From: a virus
IMG/VR virus record: IMGVR_UViG_3300046007_007846
Span: 1 to 32,302 of that record
DNA length: 32,302 bases
Reading direction: 5' to 3' (one strand)
Below are positions 23,101 to 30,464 of the stretch, one piece after another. Below the pieces are notes generated by a model, which saw only the letters and a list, made by a program, of their open reading frames with translations, ran no database searches and was not told the DNA's origin. A program made the position numbers and the translations under genes. The stretch's first letter is position 1; each line of letters starts with the position of its first letter.

Positions 23101-25852
23101 GTCGAAGAGAGTTGACGATCTTGAGCAGCATGTCGTTGTCAGCGATCTTGAAACAAATGTTCTCTACAGGGATGTAAAGAAGTCCGATGGATCCGATGCC
23201 ATCAAGAGGGCGATTCTCGTAGATTCATTCAATGGTCACTCGGTTGGAGATGTTCTCAATGAAGATTACAGGTGTTCAATCGATATCGAAAAGGGAGAAC
23301 TCAAGCCATCGTTTGAATCCTATGCGTATAATGTGGAGTATATCGAAAATGCATCTGGTATAACACTAACACCAGACAACATCTTGTGCGAGTCCTTTAC
23401 CAGATATTCAACTCCTGTCCTTGGTCAAAGCAAGGCAAGTTCCGTCACAGAAGTAAATCCATTTGGATTCCCAAATTGGGTTGGAAACATGACCATAACT
23501 CCACACGGAGATTTCTGGTTTGATCGGGACTTCAGACCAGTTGTGAAATACAATGATGACCGCATAAACGATGCATGGGTTGCTGCAAACATAGATGGAT
23601 TGAATGGACACGGAACACAATGGAACGATTGGGAAAGTTTCTGGACTGGTCTATCTGTGGAGTTGACAGAGGCCGAGAGCAGAAAGAATGCCGAGTTTTT
23701 TGCAAGAACGAGGGAAAAGAACACACTCAATCCTGTTGAAAAGAAGTTCTTCAACAAGGATGGAATACTCAGGCAAACGAACCCAATAGATTCAAGTAAG
23801 AATGCCTATCAACTTGATTTCCGCAAGAACGGCTATTACAACAACGTCTCCACCGATACAATAATAAACACAAGTGTTGTTCCATACATGCGCGATCAGA
23901 TCTTGGTCTTCAACGCATATAATCTGAAACCAGGAACACCTGTTTATGTCTTTGTTGACAACGTTAACATGAGCGATATATGCTATCGTTATCAAGAAAG
24001 CGGAGCGACTGTCGATTTCGTTCAATATGGTGGTTCGGTGACTGGACCTTTCTTGACCGATCCAAACGATGGATCTCTCAAGAACGTGGTTCTTCCAATA
24101 CCCCGTGGTGTATTTGAGGTTGGAGAAAGACTCATAAGAGTCACCGATGACCCCAATAACAATGTTGAAAATTGCACGACGATTGCTGAAGCAGTATTCT
24201 TCTGCACTGGTGTGAAGAGTCAGAACACATTGGATATTCAGTCTATTCGCACACCCGAGATTCGAAAGCAGACACCAAACAGCAACAAGGTAGTTTCAAC
24301 TCCACTTTTCAAGCGTAAGAACATCAACACCATAAAGTACAATAACTGGGTCGATCCAATGGCTCAGACTTTTGAAATCAGAGACGATGTCTATCCGAAT
24401 GGATTCTTTGCAGAAAGTGTTGACATATACATCGCCTCTGCGGATGAGGAACTCCCCATCACGGTCAAGATGTGTCCGGTCATAAATGGGATTCCACACA
24501 CTTCCGTGATACTGCCATTCAGCACCGTTGTCAAAAATCCATCTGAGTTGAATGTGGATCCGTCCACACCGACAGCAACCACGTTCAAATTCTCAACTCC
24601 GGTGTTCTTGTCTCCTGGACAATACGCCATCATTCTTCATACGAATAGCAAGTTGTACTCCGTGTTCACGGCGAAGATTGGGGAAAAGGATCTTTCAACA
24701 AACGAAAGAATATCATCCACATTCAGTTCTGGATCCTTGTTTAAGTCGCACAACAACAGCGAGACTACAGGAGAAAACAAAACCGATCTCATGTTCAATC
24801 TATATCGATGCGAGTTCGATACAACAAACAATGGATCACGAATTGTGGAAGTGCAAACTTTGTCGGAAGGATCCACAGATGGTTCCACTGCCGATGTACT
24901 TGAAGACATCTCCATGCTTCAGCCAAATATGTTCGTATTTACTCCAGATGATATATCGATGACTGGAGTATTGGAAACGGGAGGAAAGGAATACTTCTTT
25001 TCAAACGGAAGAAATGTATACCTTTCTGAAGTCATAGAAAAGATAGAAACTGGAACTGAAGTTACTCTCAAGTTGAATGTGAGCAACAACAGCAATGGTA
25101 TGAATACCTTCATGCTTGATCTGGACAAGACAAACATCATCGCCGCTTCTTACATAATAAGTTCCTCACAAGATATCGAAACAGAAGCAACTCCATTTGC
25201 ATTCAAACCAACTAGAAGGAGGCGTAGGAGAGTTACGTCTTCGTATTACAATACTCCTCTTGGCAAGAAGTCTTCTGGTCCATTGATCACCAGGCTAGGC
25301 TACAGAGCAGTTCCTGGTGCTACTGGCAGTGCTGCAATCGATGGCGAAGGCGTTGTTGGTTCTGGTCTTAGCAAGCGAGGTAGAAAGAAGTGGACGTTCA
25401 CCACGAAGGGATTCGTACCGCAGTTCATCTCCAACTCGCTAGAGGACAGACCAGTTACTGGTGTCGAGGATGATGATAATTCTAGGTATATAACAAGATT
25501 TGCAACAATTTCAAATGGACTTGTAGCAAAGGAACTCAAGGTATATTTCGATGCCAATCTTCCAAATGGATCAAGCATAGATGTCTATGCAAAGACGGTG
25601 GATTCCACGAAGTTTACTCAAGTTGCGGAAAATCGACCTTACGAAAAGATGTCGGAAGAGCCATTAAGTCAGTTCGAATCCTTGAATGTTGCCAATAGAT
25701 ATTCCATTGACAAATACGATTTCCGAGAGGTTTCTTATTCTCTTGTACCAACACAAGATTTCAATGGATTCTCAATAAAGATATGCATGTATACGACAGA
25801 TAAGACAAAAGTTCCAACCATCAAGAACCTACGAGTGGTGGCTGTGGAATGA
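20159..25852 (+). CDS. Giant DUF4815-type baseplate/tail structural protein (1897 aa)
   Basis: The N-terminus carries the DUF4815 signature: SPYYDDFNEDKRFLRMLFRP, GYAVQSRELTQLQTILQNQI and EMFGDHIFKDGSVVIGGQIS. Such proteins are found in T4-like environmental phages next to wedge genes and are probably peripheral baseplate parts, perhaps filling the place of gp10 or other outer-wedge proteins. The region 950-1000 has helical segments (MTMKDMIDVSKRVDDLEQHV). Later parts are beta-rich (about 1400-1650), and a Gly- and Arg-rich insert follows, with six Arg in a row at residues 1686-1691. The C-terminal 170 residues form another beta domain ending NLRVVAVE. Function beyond being structural is not shown. 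TAGGAG upstream sets the start. Confidence 0.75.
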   Translation: MSFDSELFNVSPYYDDFNEDKRFLRMLFRPGYAVQSRELTQLQTILQNQIEMFGDHIFKDGSVVIGGQISTQTLNFIRLQPQSLQTAATPISKTLTSEDLVGYNIIQRDSNSNVIAKAKVVDFLPAYSEADNYVVAVISYMSGTEFSANTTVEVDIPTLLYTKTAPDSTNVPYKGSCNTVAVAEGIFYIDGFFVKTINQIQPAYISSNEIRQFANPTGSMGFAVKSVILSERDDFTLRDPANGSYNYNAPGSHRYRIDLELEFSGVSDQENFFELVRYDNGEVIRKFDNSQYPELVKLFAQRTYDQSGNYIVKPFSITMKEKDENTLYAEIGGGKAYVYGHEYESAFKDTVEIPKARQEGSFSDVSAQNRFDNYVIGRYKTNFDGTGPFHTNIIPLFFQNDGSGVIGNDGSRPITVYGTTGGPISSSDYLTAGFSAAVFTALLHRMEMLNGSSSDTIFGADNDSPEQGVQMRAYLSSMSTRRDPISSSSNTRLNLYSIDTTTGQSTRLLFDLNTIRDTGESNSLLPKVNNFNYQPLIYSLNGDVPTTLISENEEVSYVHTVFRTFPVVPGEEKPLVSVNLGSNTFKWCTNEGSVPGSNQEFPIDEGDEYYLIFVGTNQFSSQSGTPPVVGEILRIALPGTPNRTQGSITISYPNATITSNGTHVKFTKNLKYGQWALVGKVKADAQTFLASIDTKIRTKTLAQFEQTISSSLVVNSRVINNNPTYYLGRGSIYSVHFLLDKADVYNINSIVDANTNEDISYKFKFDSGQRASVYGRGRLYVKAKYLKDFANQSINLEPSYNFRVNYSYFTHSGYGPFIKESYLNSGVSYENISVFSDPITGKSINLVNAIDFRPVENIIGYRERGKTAINQVPLAGKDNIPILNYSGGFIPSDYTIKSDYKAYLPRIDKIVVSKNIAADDETTTIRRIPGTASDIPQIPEDLTDSMTISILSVPAYTYNPEDVKPQIVANNKMTMKDMIDVSKRVDDLEQHVVVSDLETNVLYRDVKKSDGSDAIKRAILVDSFNGHSVGDVLNEDYRCSIDIEKGELKPSFESYAYNVEYIENASGITLTPDNILCESFTRYSTPVLGQSKASSVTEVNPFGFPNWVGNMTITPHGDFWFDRDFRPVVKYNDDRINDAWVAANIDGLNGHGTQWNDWESFWTGLSVELTEAESRKNAEFFARTREKNTLNPVEKKFFNKDGILRQTNPIDSSKNAYQLDFRKNGYYNNVSTDTIINTSVVPYMRDQILVFNAYNLKPGTPVYVFVDNVNMSDICYRYQESGATVDFVQYGGSVTGPFLTDPNDGSLKNVVLPIPRGVFEVGERLIRVTDDPNNNVENCTTIAEAVFFCTGVKSQNTLDIQSIRTPEIRKQTPNSNKVVSTPLFKRKNINTIKYNNWVDPMAQTFEIRDDVYPNGFFAESVDIYIASADEELPITVKMCPVINGIPHTSVILPFSTVVKNPSELNVDPSTPTATTFKFSTPVFLSPGQYAIILHTNSKLYSVFTAKIGEKDLSTNERISSTFSSGSLFKSHNNSETTGENKTDLMFNLYRCEFDTTNNGSRIVEVQTLSEGSTDGSTADVLEDISMLQPNMFVFTPDDISMTGVLETGGKEYFFSNGRNVYLSEVIEKIETGTEVTLKLNVSNNSNGMNTFMLDLDKTNIIAASYIISSSQDIETEATPFAFKPTRRRRRRVTSSYYNTPLGKKSSGPLITRLGYRAVPGATGSAAIDGEGVVGSGLSKRGRKKWTFTTKGFVPQFISNSLEDRPVTGVEDDDNSRYITRFATISNGLVAKELKVYFDANLPNGSSIDVYAKTVDSTKFTQVAENRPYEKMSEEPLSQFESLNVANRYSIDKYDFREVSYSLVPTQDFNGFSIKICMYTTDKTKVPTIKNLRVVAVE

Positions 25853-26019
25853 AAAAGTACTACAGAGATGGAAAGTCTGGAGTACTGACGATCAGTGATC
25901 CGGAAAAGGAAAAGGATATTCTATTTCGGCGGAATGTCGAGCATGAAATAGCAACTTTGAAAAAAGAGATAAATAGACTTAACAAGATATTAGATGAACT
26001 ACTAGCAAAGAGAAACTGA
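25849..26019 (+). CDS. Small coiled-coil protein before the tail fibre (56 aa)
   Basis: The gene starts in an ATGA overlap with the giant protein and stops one base before the fibre ATG. It encodes MKKYYRDGKSGVLTISDPEK, then EKDILFRRNVEHEIATLKKE and INRLNKILDELLAKRN. Residues of about 28-54 form a heptad-like amphipathic helix (I, L, I, L, I, L, L spacing), so it should oligomerise as a coiled coil. No transmembrane helix is present. T4 uses a small coiled-coil chaperone (gp57A) for trimerisation of fibres, and position directly before three fibre-type genes makes a similar role possible. That is inference; there is no visible sequence similarity to gp57A. Confidence 0.75.
   Translation: MKKYYRDGKSGVLTISDPEKEKDILFRRNVEHEIATLKKEINRLNKILDELLAKRN
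25968..25975 (+). promoter_or_regulatory. Late promoter candidate for the fibre genes
   Basis: GATAAATA lies inside the 56-residue gene, 46 bases before the fibre start at 26021. It is the same octamer as at 12933. The position suits separate, stronger expression of the adhesin genes, but the Glu-Ile-Asn-Arg codons could create it by chance. Confidence 0.45.
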
Positions 26020-26020
26020 G

Positions 26021-28618
26021 ATGCCAACAGGTCCAGCAAGCAGCAATTACATAATCCCACCACTTACTCTGTCGGATACTTTCTACGAGTGGTATACTCT
26101 TACGAATACTGATATTATTGATAAACTAAATAGGCTCAAGGTTTATCAGATTTCTGGAGTTTCTGGTATTTCTGCGAGCCAAGGTGATGATGGCGTCGTC
26201 ACCGTATCATTTGATACTATCGTTCCTGGTGATCACACATTCACGGGAAACATCACATTTGATGGAAGCGTCACCACCGTAAATACCAATCTAATAACGA
26301 TAGATGACTACAATCTAGTGCTTGGTGCTGTTAACTCCAATGGCGGAACTGGTGGCACATCCGATGCCATAATCACCAATGCTGGCGGTGGCGGTATCGT
26401 TATCGCTGGTGCGTGTGGTGACAAGTACTTCCTATGGAAGGCTTTCGACGGTGGCAAGACCTACAGCGCATGGAGAATAAGCGATAGTCTTGCTTTTGCG
26501 AATGATGCAAAACTTTACTCTGGAAACAATAAGTTTGTACTGAGTGAAGGAAACGATAACACTCCAGCATCGAAGTTGATGATTACAACTCATACTGCTG
26601 GAAATACCATAGATGTTGAAACATACTTTGATTCTCCTGGCAAAACCTATGGGGCAGCGACATTCTTGAGCGATGGTTCATCAAGGATGATAAACTCATC
26701 CTTGATCAAGCGATTTGAGGGGATTACAACCGCCGCAGCATTGGGAATCACTTTTGGTGTTGTAGTAAGACACGATATCAATACGGATGGTCTTACTCTA
26801 GCAATGGCAAATAGTGCTTCCAATGCGGAATCTCTTGGAATAGTTGTGGGCGTAAATGGAACAGCAGAGACGGTTGATGTTAGCACCATAGGTTATGTGA
26901 GTGGAAACTTTGCAAGTGCCATCTCGACGGCTGACGCAGTATCTTCTCTTGGCACTGGAGAGTTTTATTTCCTTTCCAATACCGAGGCGGGAAAGATAAC
27001 CAAGACAGCACCATCATCGACCGGAAGCATTCGCAAGCCCATCCTGTATGCTCTTGGTTCGAATAAGGCGATGGTGATGAACTATGTCGGCAACAAGAAT
27101 GTCGATATTGATTCTCTATATTCCAAGTTGAATGCTTCCAATGTCGTAATCAAGCACGATGCCAACTTCTTCTCGGTTGGAGATATTGTGAGATTTGATT
27201 CGGGAACCACATCGGCGTCGTTCCCATATGGATCGTATGTCAAAGCATCGAACAATAGTGTTGAAGAGGCAGAAGCCTTGGGGATTGTCTCCAAGACAAA
27301 CTATGGTGGAAACTCTGCATCCTCTTTGATTACCATTTCTGGATATATTGACCTAAACTCATCTGGCCTTACATTCAATCCAGGAATGGTCTACTTCCTT
27401 GGAACAAACGCGGGTAGTCTCACGGAAACTCCTCCGATTAGTGTTGGTGCTGTAAGGAAGCCCATGATGGTCATGGTGACTCCAACGGCGGGAATAGTTC
27501 AGAACTATGTTGGTTTGGTCATCAACTCCGATCCTGGTTCGGGAACTAACATCTCCTCAAATATGTCGTCTGCAAATAGAAACAAGTTGATCAATGGAAA
27601 TTTTGATTTCTGGCAGAGAGGCACAACTTTTTCATATAGAAATCCATCAACAGAGCCAAACAGATATAATGCTGATAGATGGAAACTTGTGAACAGCGGA
27701 GGATCCACTGCTGATAGACTGGGAATATCAATCAATAGAATTCCCATCGGTCTTGGAGACTTGGAGGGGTCGCAAGTTTATTCCAAGTATGCTCTTGAGA
27801 TGGCAATCGGTACTGGTGGATACACTTCGGGAAGTCAGACATATCTTTTCCAACGAGTCGAGGGTATTGAGAATCTTCCACGCGGTCAAGCGACGGTTTC
27901 GTTCTACGCTAGAGGAACGGTTCCTAACGCAAAACTTGGAGTATCTTTCCGCCGAGACTTTGGTGGCGGAACTGCACCTGATTATGCGGTAACTGGAGTC
28001 GAAAAGAATTCTCAAAAGGTGCCGGGATTTGTCATGAATGTTCCATCTCAATGGACACTATTCACCCACACTTTCAATTTGCCAGATTGTAGTGATGGAG
28101 TCGTTGGAACTGGAGGAAATGATGGTCCAGAAATTCAATTCTTTGTCAGAGCGGGATCTGACCTTGTGGATGAAGATGTCACCGAATCAATAAACCCAAA
28201 TATTGCGGGAACAAGCAACTATTCGATCTACATTGCACAAGTTCAACTTGAACCAGGTAGTTCTCCATCGCCTTTTGAACTGCGTGATAAATCAAGCGAG
28301 TTTGACGCATGTAGAAGATACTATCAGACAAATGCGATGGGGACAACATATGAACGAAGGTTCAGTGCCATTTCCGACTCATCTTTTGGCTGGGGAACCG
28401 GAGAACCAGAAACCGCAGATGCATTTTATGTTCCTGGTGGCTCTGAGGCACAAGTTATTTTCCCCGTTAAACTGCGAACTCCAACATATACTCTCAACAG
28501 AAAACCATCTTCTAGTTTTGGTGCTTTCCTCAATAAGCATTCTGGTGGATTTGTTGCTGGTAGATCGTCGGCAACAACATTTCTGGCATTTTACTACGAA
28601 GCGGATGCGGAACTCTAA
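26021..28618 (+). CDS. Tail fibre with carbohydrate-binding-like C-terminal domain
   Basis: The 865-residue product is modular. Residues 1-150 hold the fibre start common in marine T4-like phages (HTFTGNITFDGSVTTVNTNL, then TIDDYNLVLGAVNSN and GGGGIVIAG). Residues 246-357 and 375-498 are two copies of a domain with YFLSNTEAGKITKTAP-type motif and a terminal NYVG. From about 519 to 755 there is a CBM-like beta-sandwich: NRNKLINGNFDFWQRGTTFS, DRWKLVN, YLFQRVEG, VSFYARG and VQLEPGSSPSPFELRD, then a DACRRYYQ tail and the common ending YYEADAEL. The middle domains are probably trimeric; the sandwich probably binds host glycans. It is the first of three large adhesin genes. Confidence 0.8.
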   Translation: MPTGPASSNYIIPPLTLSDTFYEWYTLTNTDIIDKLNRLKVYQISGVSGISASQGDDGVVTVSFDTIVPGDHTFTGNITFDGSVTTVNTNLITIDDYNLVLGAVNSNGGTGGTSDAIITNAGGGGIVIAGACGDKYFLWKAFDGGKTYSAWRISDSLAFANDAKLYSGNNKFVLSEGNDNTPASKLMITTHTAGNTIDVETYFDSPGKTYGAATFLSDGSSRMINSSLIKRFEGITTAAALGITFGVVVRHDINTDGLTLAMANSASNAESLGIVVGVNGTAETVDVSTIGYVSGNFASAISTADAVSSLGTGEFYFLSNTEAGKITKTAPSSTGSIRKPILYALGSNKAMVMNYVGNKNVDIDSLYSKLNASNVVIKHDANFFSVGDIVRFDSGTTSASFPYGSYVKASNNSVEEAEALGIVSKTNYGGNSASSLITISGYIDLNSSGLTFNPGMVYFLGTNAGSLTETPPISVGAVRKPMMVMVTPTAGIVQNYVGLVINSDPGSGTNISSNMSSANRNKLINGNFDFWQRGTTFSYRNPSTEPNRYNADRWKLVNSGGSTADRLGISINRIPIGLGDLEGSQVYSKYALEMAIGTGGYTSGSQTYLFQRVEGIENLPRGQATVSFYARGTVPNAKLGVSFRRDFGGGTAPDYAVTGVEKNSQKVPGFVMNVPSQWTLFTHTFNLPDCSDGVVGTGGNDGPEIQFFVRAGSDLVDEDVTESINPNIAGTSNYSIYIAQVQLEPGSSPSPFELRDKSSEFDACRRYYQTNAMGTTYERRFSAISDSSFGWGTGEPETADAFYVPGGSEAQVIFPVKLRTPTYTLNRKPSSSFGAFLNKHSGGFVAGRSSATTFLAFYYEADAEL
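26756..27091 (+). repeat. Fibre module repeat, copy 1
   Basis: Residues 246-357 of the fibre: GVVVRHDINTDGLTLAMANS, an ESLGIVVGV strand, GEFYFLSNTEAGKITKTAPS and an NYVG ending. It aligns with copies 2 and 3 at protein level, with little conservation of DNA sequence. Confidence 0.6.
27143..27514 (+). repeat. Fibre module repeat, copy 2
   Basis: Residues 375-498 of the same fibre: VVIKHDANFFSVGDIVRFDS, AEALGIVSK, GMVYFLGTNAGSLTETPPIS, KPMMVMV and NYVG. The same order of motifs as copy 1 indicates an internal duplication. Confidence 0.6.
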
Positions 28619-28630
28619 AAAGGATTATCA

Positions 28631-30454
28631 ATGGGAACAAGTGCATTTGATCCAATAGCATTAGCAGACACAAGATCGGTAAAGAACAGAATCACCGATT
28701 CTGGCATCACCGGAGATGTATTGTCTGTTGGAGATGTGATTCGATGGGATCCAGCAACCGATCTGTACGTTCTAGCCAGAGCCAACAATCAGAATAACGG
28801 AAACTTCGTTGGTGTGGTTGAGTCCATAGATCCAACTGGATTTACAATCGTATACTCGGGAGAAATATCCCTGCCAGATTCGCTGATGTCAACCATTAGC
28901 GGCGTTACTGGCTCCTACATTCTGTATCTCTCCGATACAAATGCTGGCAAGTTGACCACAACAGCACCATCATCGCCAGGAAGTGTGGTCAAACCAGTCA
29001 TAATCATATCTGGAACCACAGACGATGGAACCGATCTTGTGGATGGAGTGGTGGTCAATACCGCAGGAGATGTGATTCTTGGCGATTCATCGGTTGACAT
29101 AAGCGAAATACAGCCAGTTGGATCGATACTGGCATTTGCTGGAAAAACAGGAGACATTCCCACTGGTTGGGACATATGCGATGGAGGCTTTCTCCCCATC
29201 AATACAACGTATTCGGATCTTTACGCTGCCCTTGATGATGGAAAAATATATGGATTCATTCAAGGTGCTACACTTCAGTCTGTTTTAAACAGCGGATCGT
29301 TTTTAACGCCAACCAACATCGAAGGAAAGCAAATAACCATCACCAAGAGTGGAGTTTCAATACTCGGAACAATCCTCAGCGGAACCGTAACCAATACCGC
29401 TACAACTTCCACTATAACAAATGCAAGTATTTACATTGATCCAAACGACATCGCTGGTGTACAACATGGTTTGGAACTATCAACAAATGATGTTGCAAAC
29501 ATTGGCACAAGTTTTTCGCTCTATACGATTCAGTCTCCAACAAAAACGCATTTCAAGAAACCCGATCTTCGTGCCAGATTCATCGTGGGTGATTCAAGGG
29601 GACTCACGGGTGTACAGGTTTCTGGATTTGACTCCTATGTGATTGGAAAATATGGTGGAGAAGAAGTACACTCTCTTACTACAGATGAAATGCCCATTCA
29701 CGGACACGCAATAACACTAAGTGCAACAATGGGTGGAACTGCTAATGCAACATTTACTGGAACAATCTCTCAGGCTGGAGCGCATCAGCACCCAAATGTT
29801 CGTGTGTTGTCGGGTAAAGGATTTTCTGTTGCTGGTAACAGAAGTGTATTGATTGAAACGACCGATCCCGCTGATGGCGCGGCGATGCCAGCATCTTCTT
29901 CACACACACACGATATCACAGGCACGGTGGTAGTTTCCACAACTGGACTCACGCCTGTGGTTAGTGGAACTCTTGCGAATGCTGGTGCAAATATTGAACA
30001 CAACAATGTTCCTCAGCATATGGTAGCCATATGGATCATTAAAACCCGCAAGGATTCCGTTGCCAAGTTGTTCAAACTCGGTCCATCTGGTGGTGGTGCG
30101 ATTATTGCCAAGAACACCGCAAAGAGGTGGGCAAGAGCATCATCTGGTGCTGGCTGCACGGTGGACATCTCTTATGCAAGCGGATCTTGGTCTGTGTCCA
30201 GGCTTGGAACTGGAGACTATAGATTCACACATGATATGGTTACGGAACTTGGAACCGCAGATCAGGAAAAATACATAGTTGAAGCAACCGTGATAAAAAA
30301 TGGATCTGGTGCTACTCAGATGTTCCTTGCAAATCCTTATAACTTGCAGGGACTTACATTCGGGGTAAAGATATATGATGTAATGGGTGCCACATTCAGC
30401 GACAATTTTCAATATCTCGCCTTGACCATCTATGGTGGTGGAACAGCACTATGA
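28631..30454 (+). CDS. Tail-collar-domain fibre (gp12-type short tail fibre relative)
   Basis: Of 607 residues, 30-146 are a fibre module shared with the preceding gene. From about 160 the phage tail-collar domain begins: PVGSILAFAGKTGDIPTGWD, ICDGGFLPI, and later KKPDLRARFIVGDSRG. Then GGEEVHSLTTDEMPIHGHA, AHQHP and SSHTHD give three H-x-H pairs, as in the metal-binding receptor tip of T4 gp12, and NNVPQHMVAIWIIKT closes it. The last 110 residues form another domain (WSVSRLGTGDYRFTHDM, and YLALTIYGGGTAL) similar to C-terminal host-recognition modules with the GTGDYxxxF pattern. It therefore probably binds the host surface. AGGA upstream of 28631 supports the start. Confidence 0.82.
   Translation: MGTSAFDPIALADTRSVKNRITDSGITGDVLSVGDVIRWDPATDLYVLARANNQNNGNFVGVVESIDPTGFTIVYSGEISLPDSLMSTISGVTGSYILYLSDTNAGKLTTTAPSSPGSVVKPVIIISGTTDDGTDLVDGVVVNTAGDVILGDSSVDISEIQPVGSILAFAGKTGDIPTGWDICDGGFLPINTTYSDLYAALDDGKIYGFIQGATLQSVLNSGSFLTPTNIEGKQITITKSGVSILGTILSGTVTNTATTSTITNASIYIDPNDIAGVQHGLELSTNDVANIGTSFSLYTIQSPTKTHFKKPDLRARFIVGDSRGLTGVQVSGFDSYVIGKYGGEEVHSLTTDEMPIHGHAITLSATMGGTANATFTGTISQAGAHQHPNVRVLSGKGFSVAGNRSVLIETTDPADGAAMPASSSHTHDITGTVVVSTTGLTPVVSGTLANAGANIEHNNVPQHMVAIWIIKTRKDSVAKLFKLGPSGGGAIIAKNTAKRWARASSGAGCTVDISYASGSWSVSRLGTGDYRFTHDMVTELGTADQEKYIVEATVIKNGSGATQMFLANPYNLQGLTFGVKIYDVMGATFSDNFQYLALTIYGGGTAL
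28718..29068 (+). repeat. Fibre module repeat, copy 3 (in the collar fibre)
   Basis: Residues 30-146 of the next gene: LSVGDVIRWDPATDLYVLAR, FVGVVESIDP, YILYLSDTNAGKLTTTAPSS, KPVIIIS and VVNTAG. It is the same module as copies 1 and 2 although it lies in another gene. Confidence 0.55.
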
Positions 30455-30464
30455 GGATAATCTA

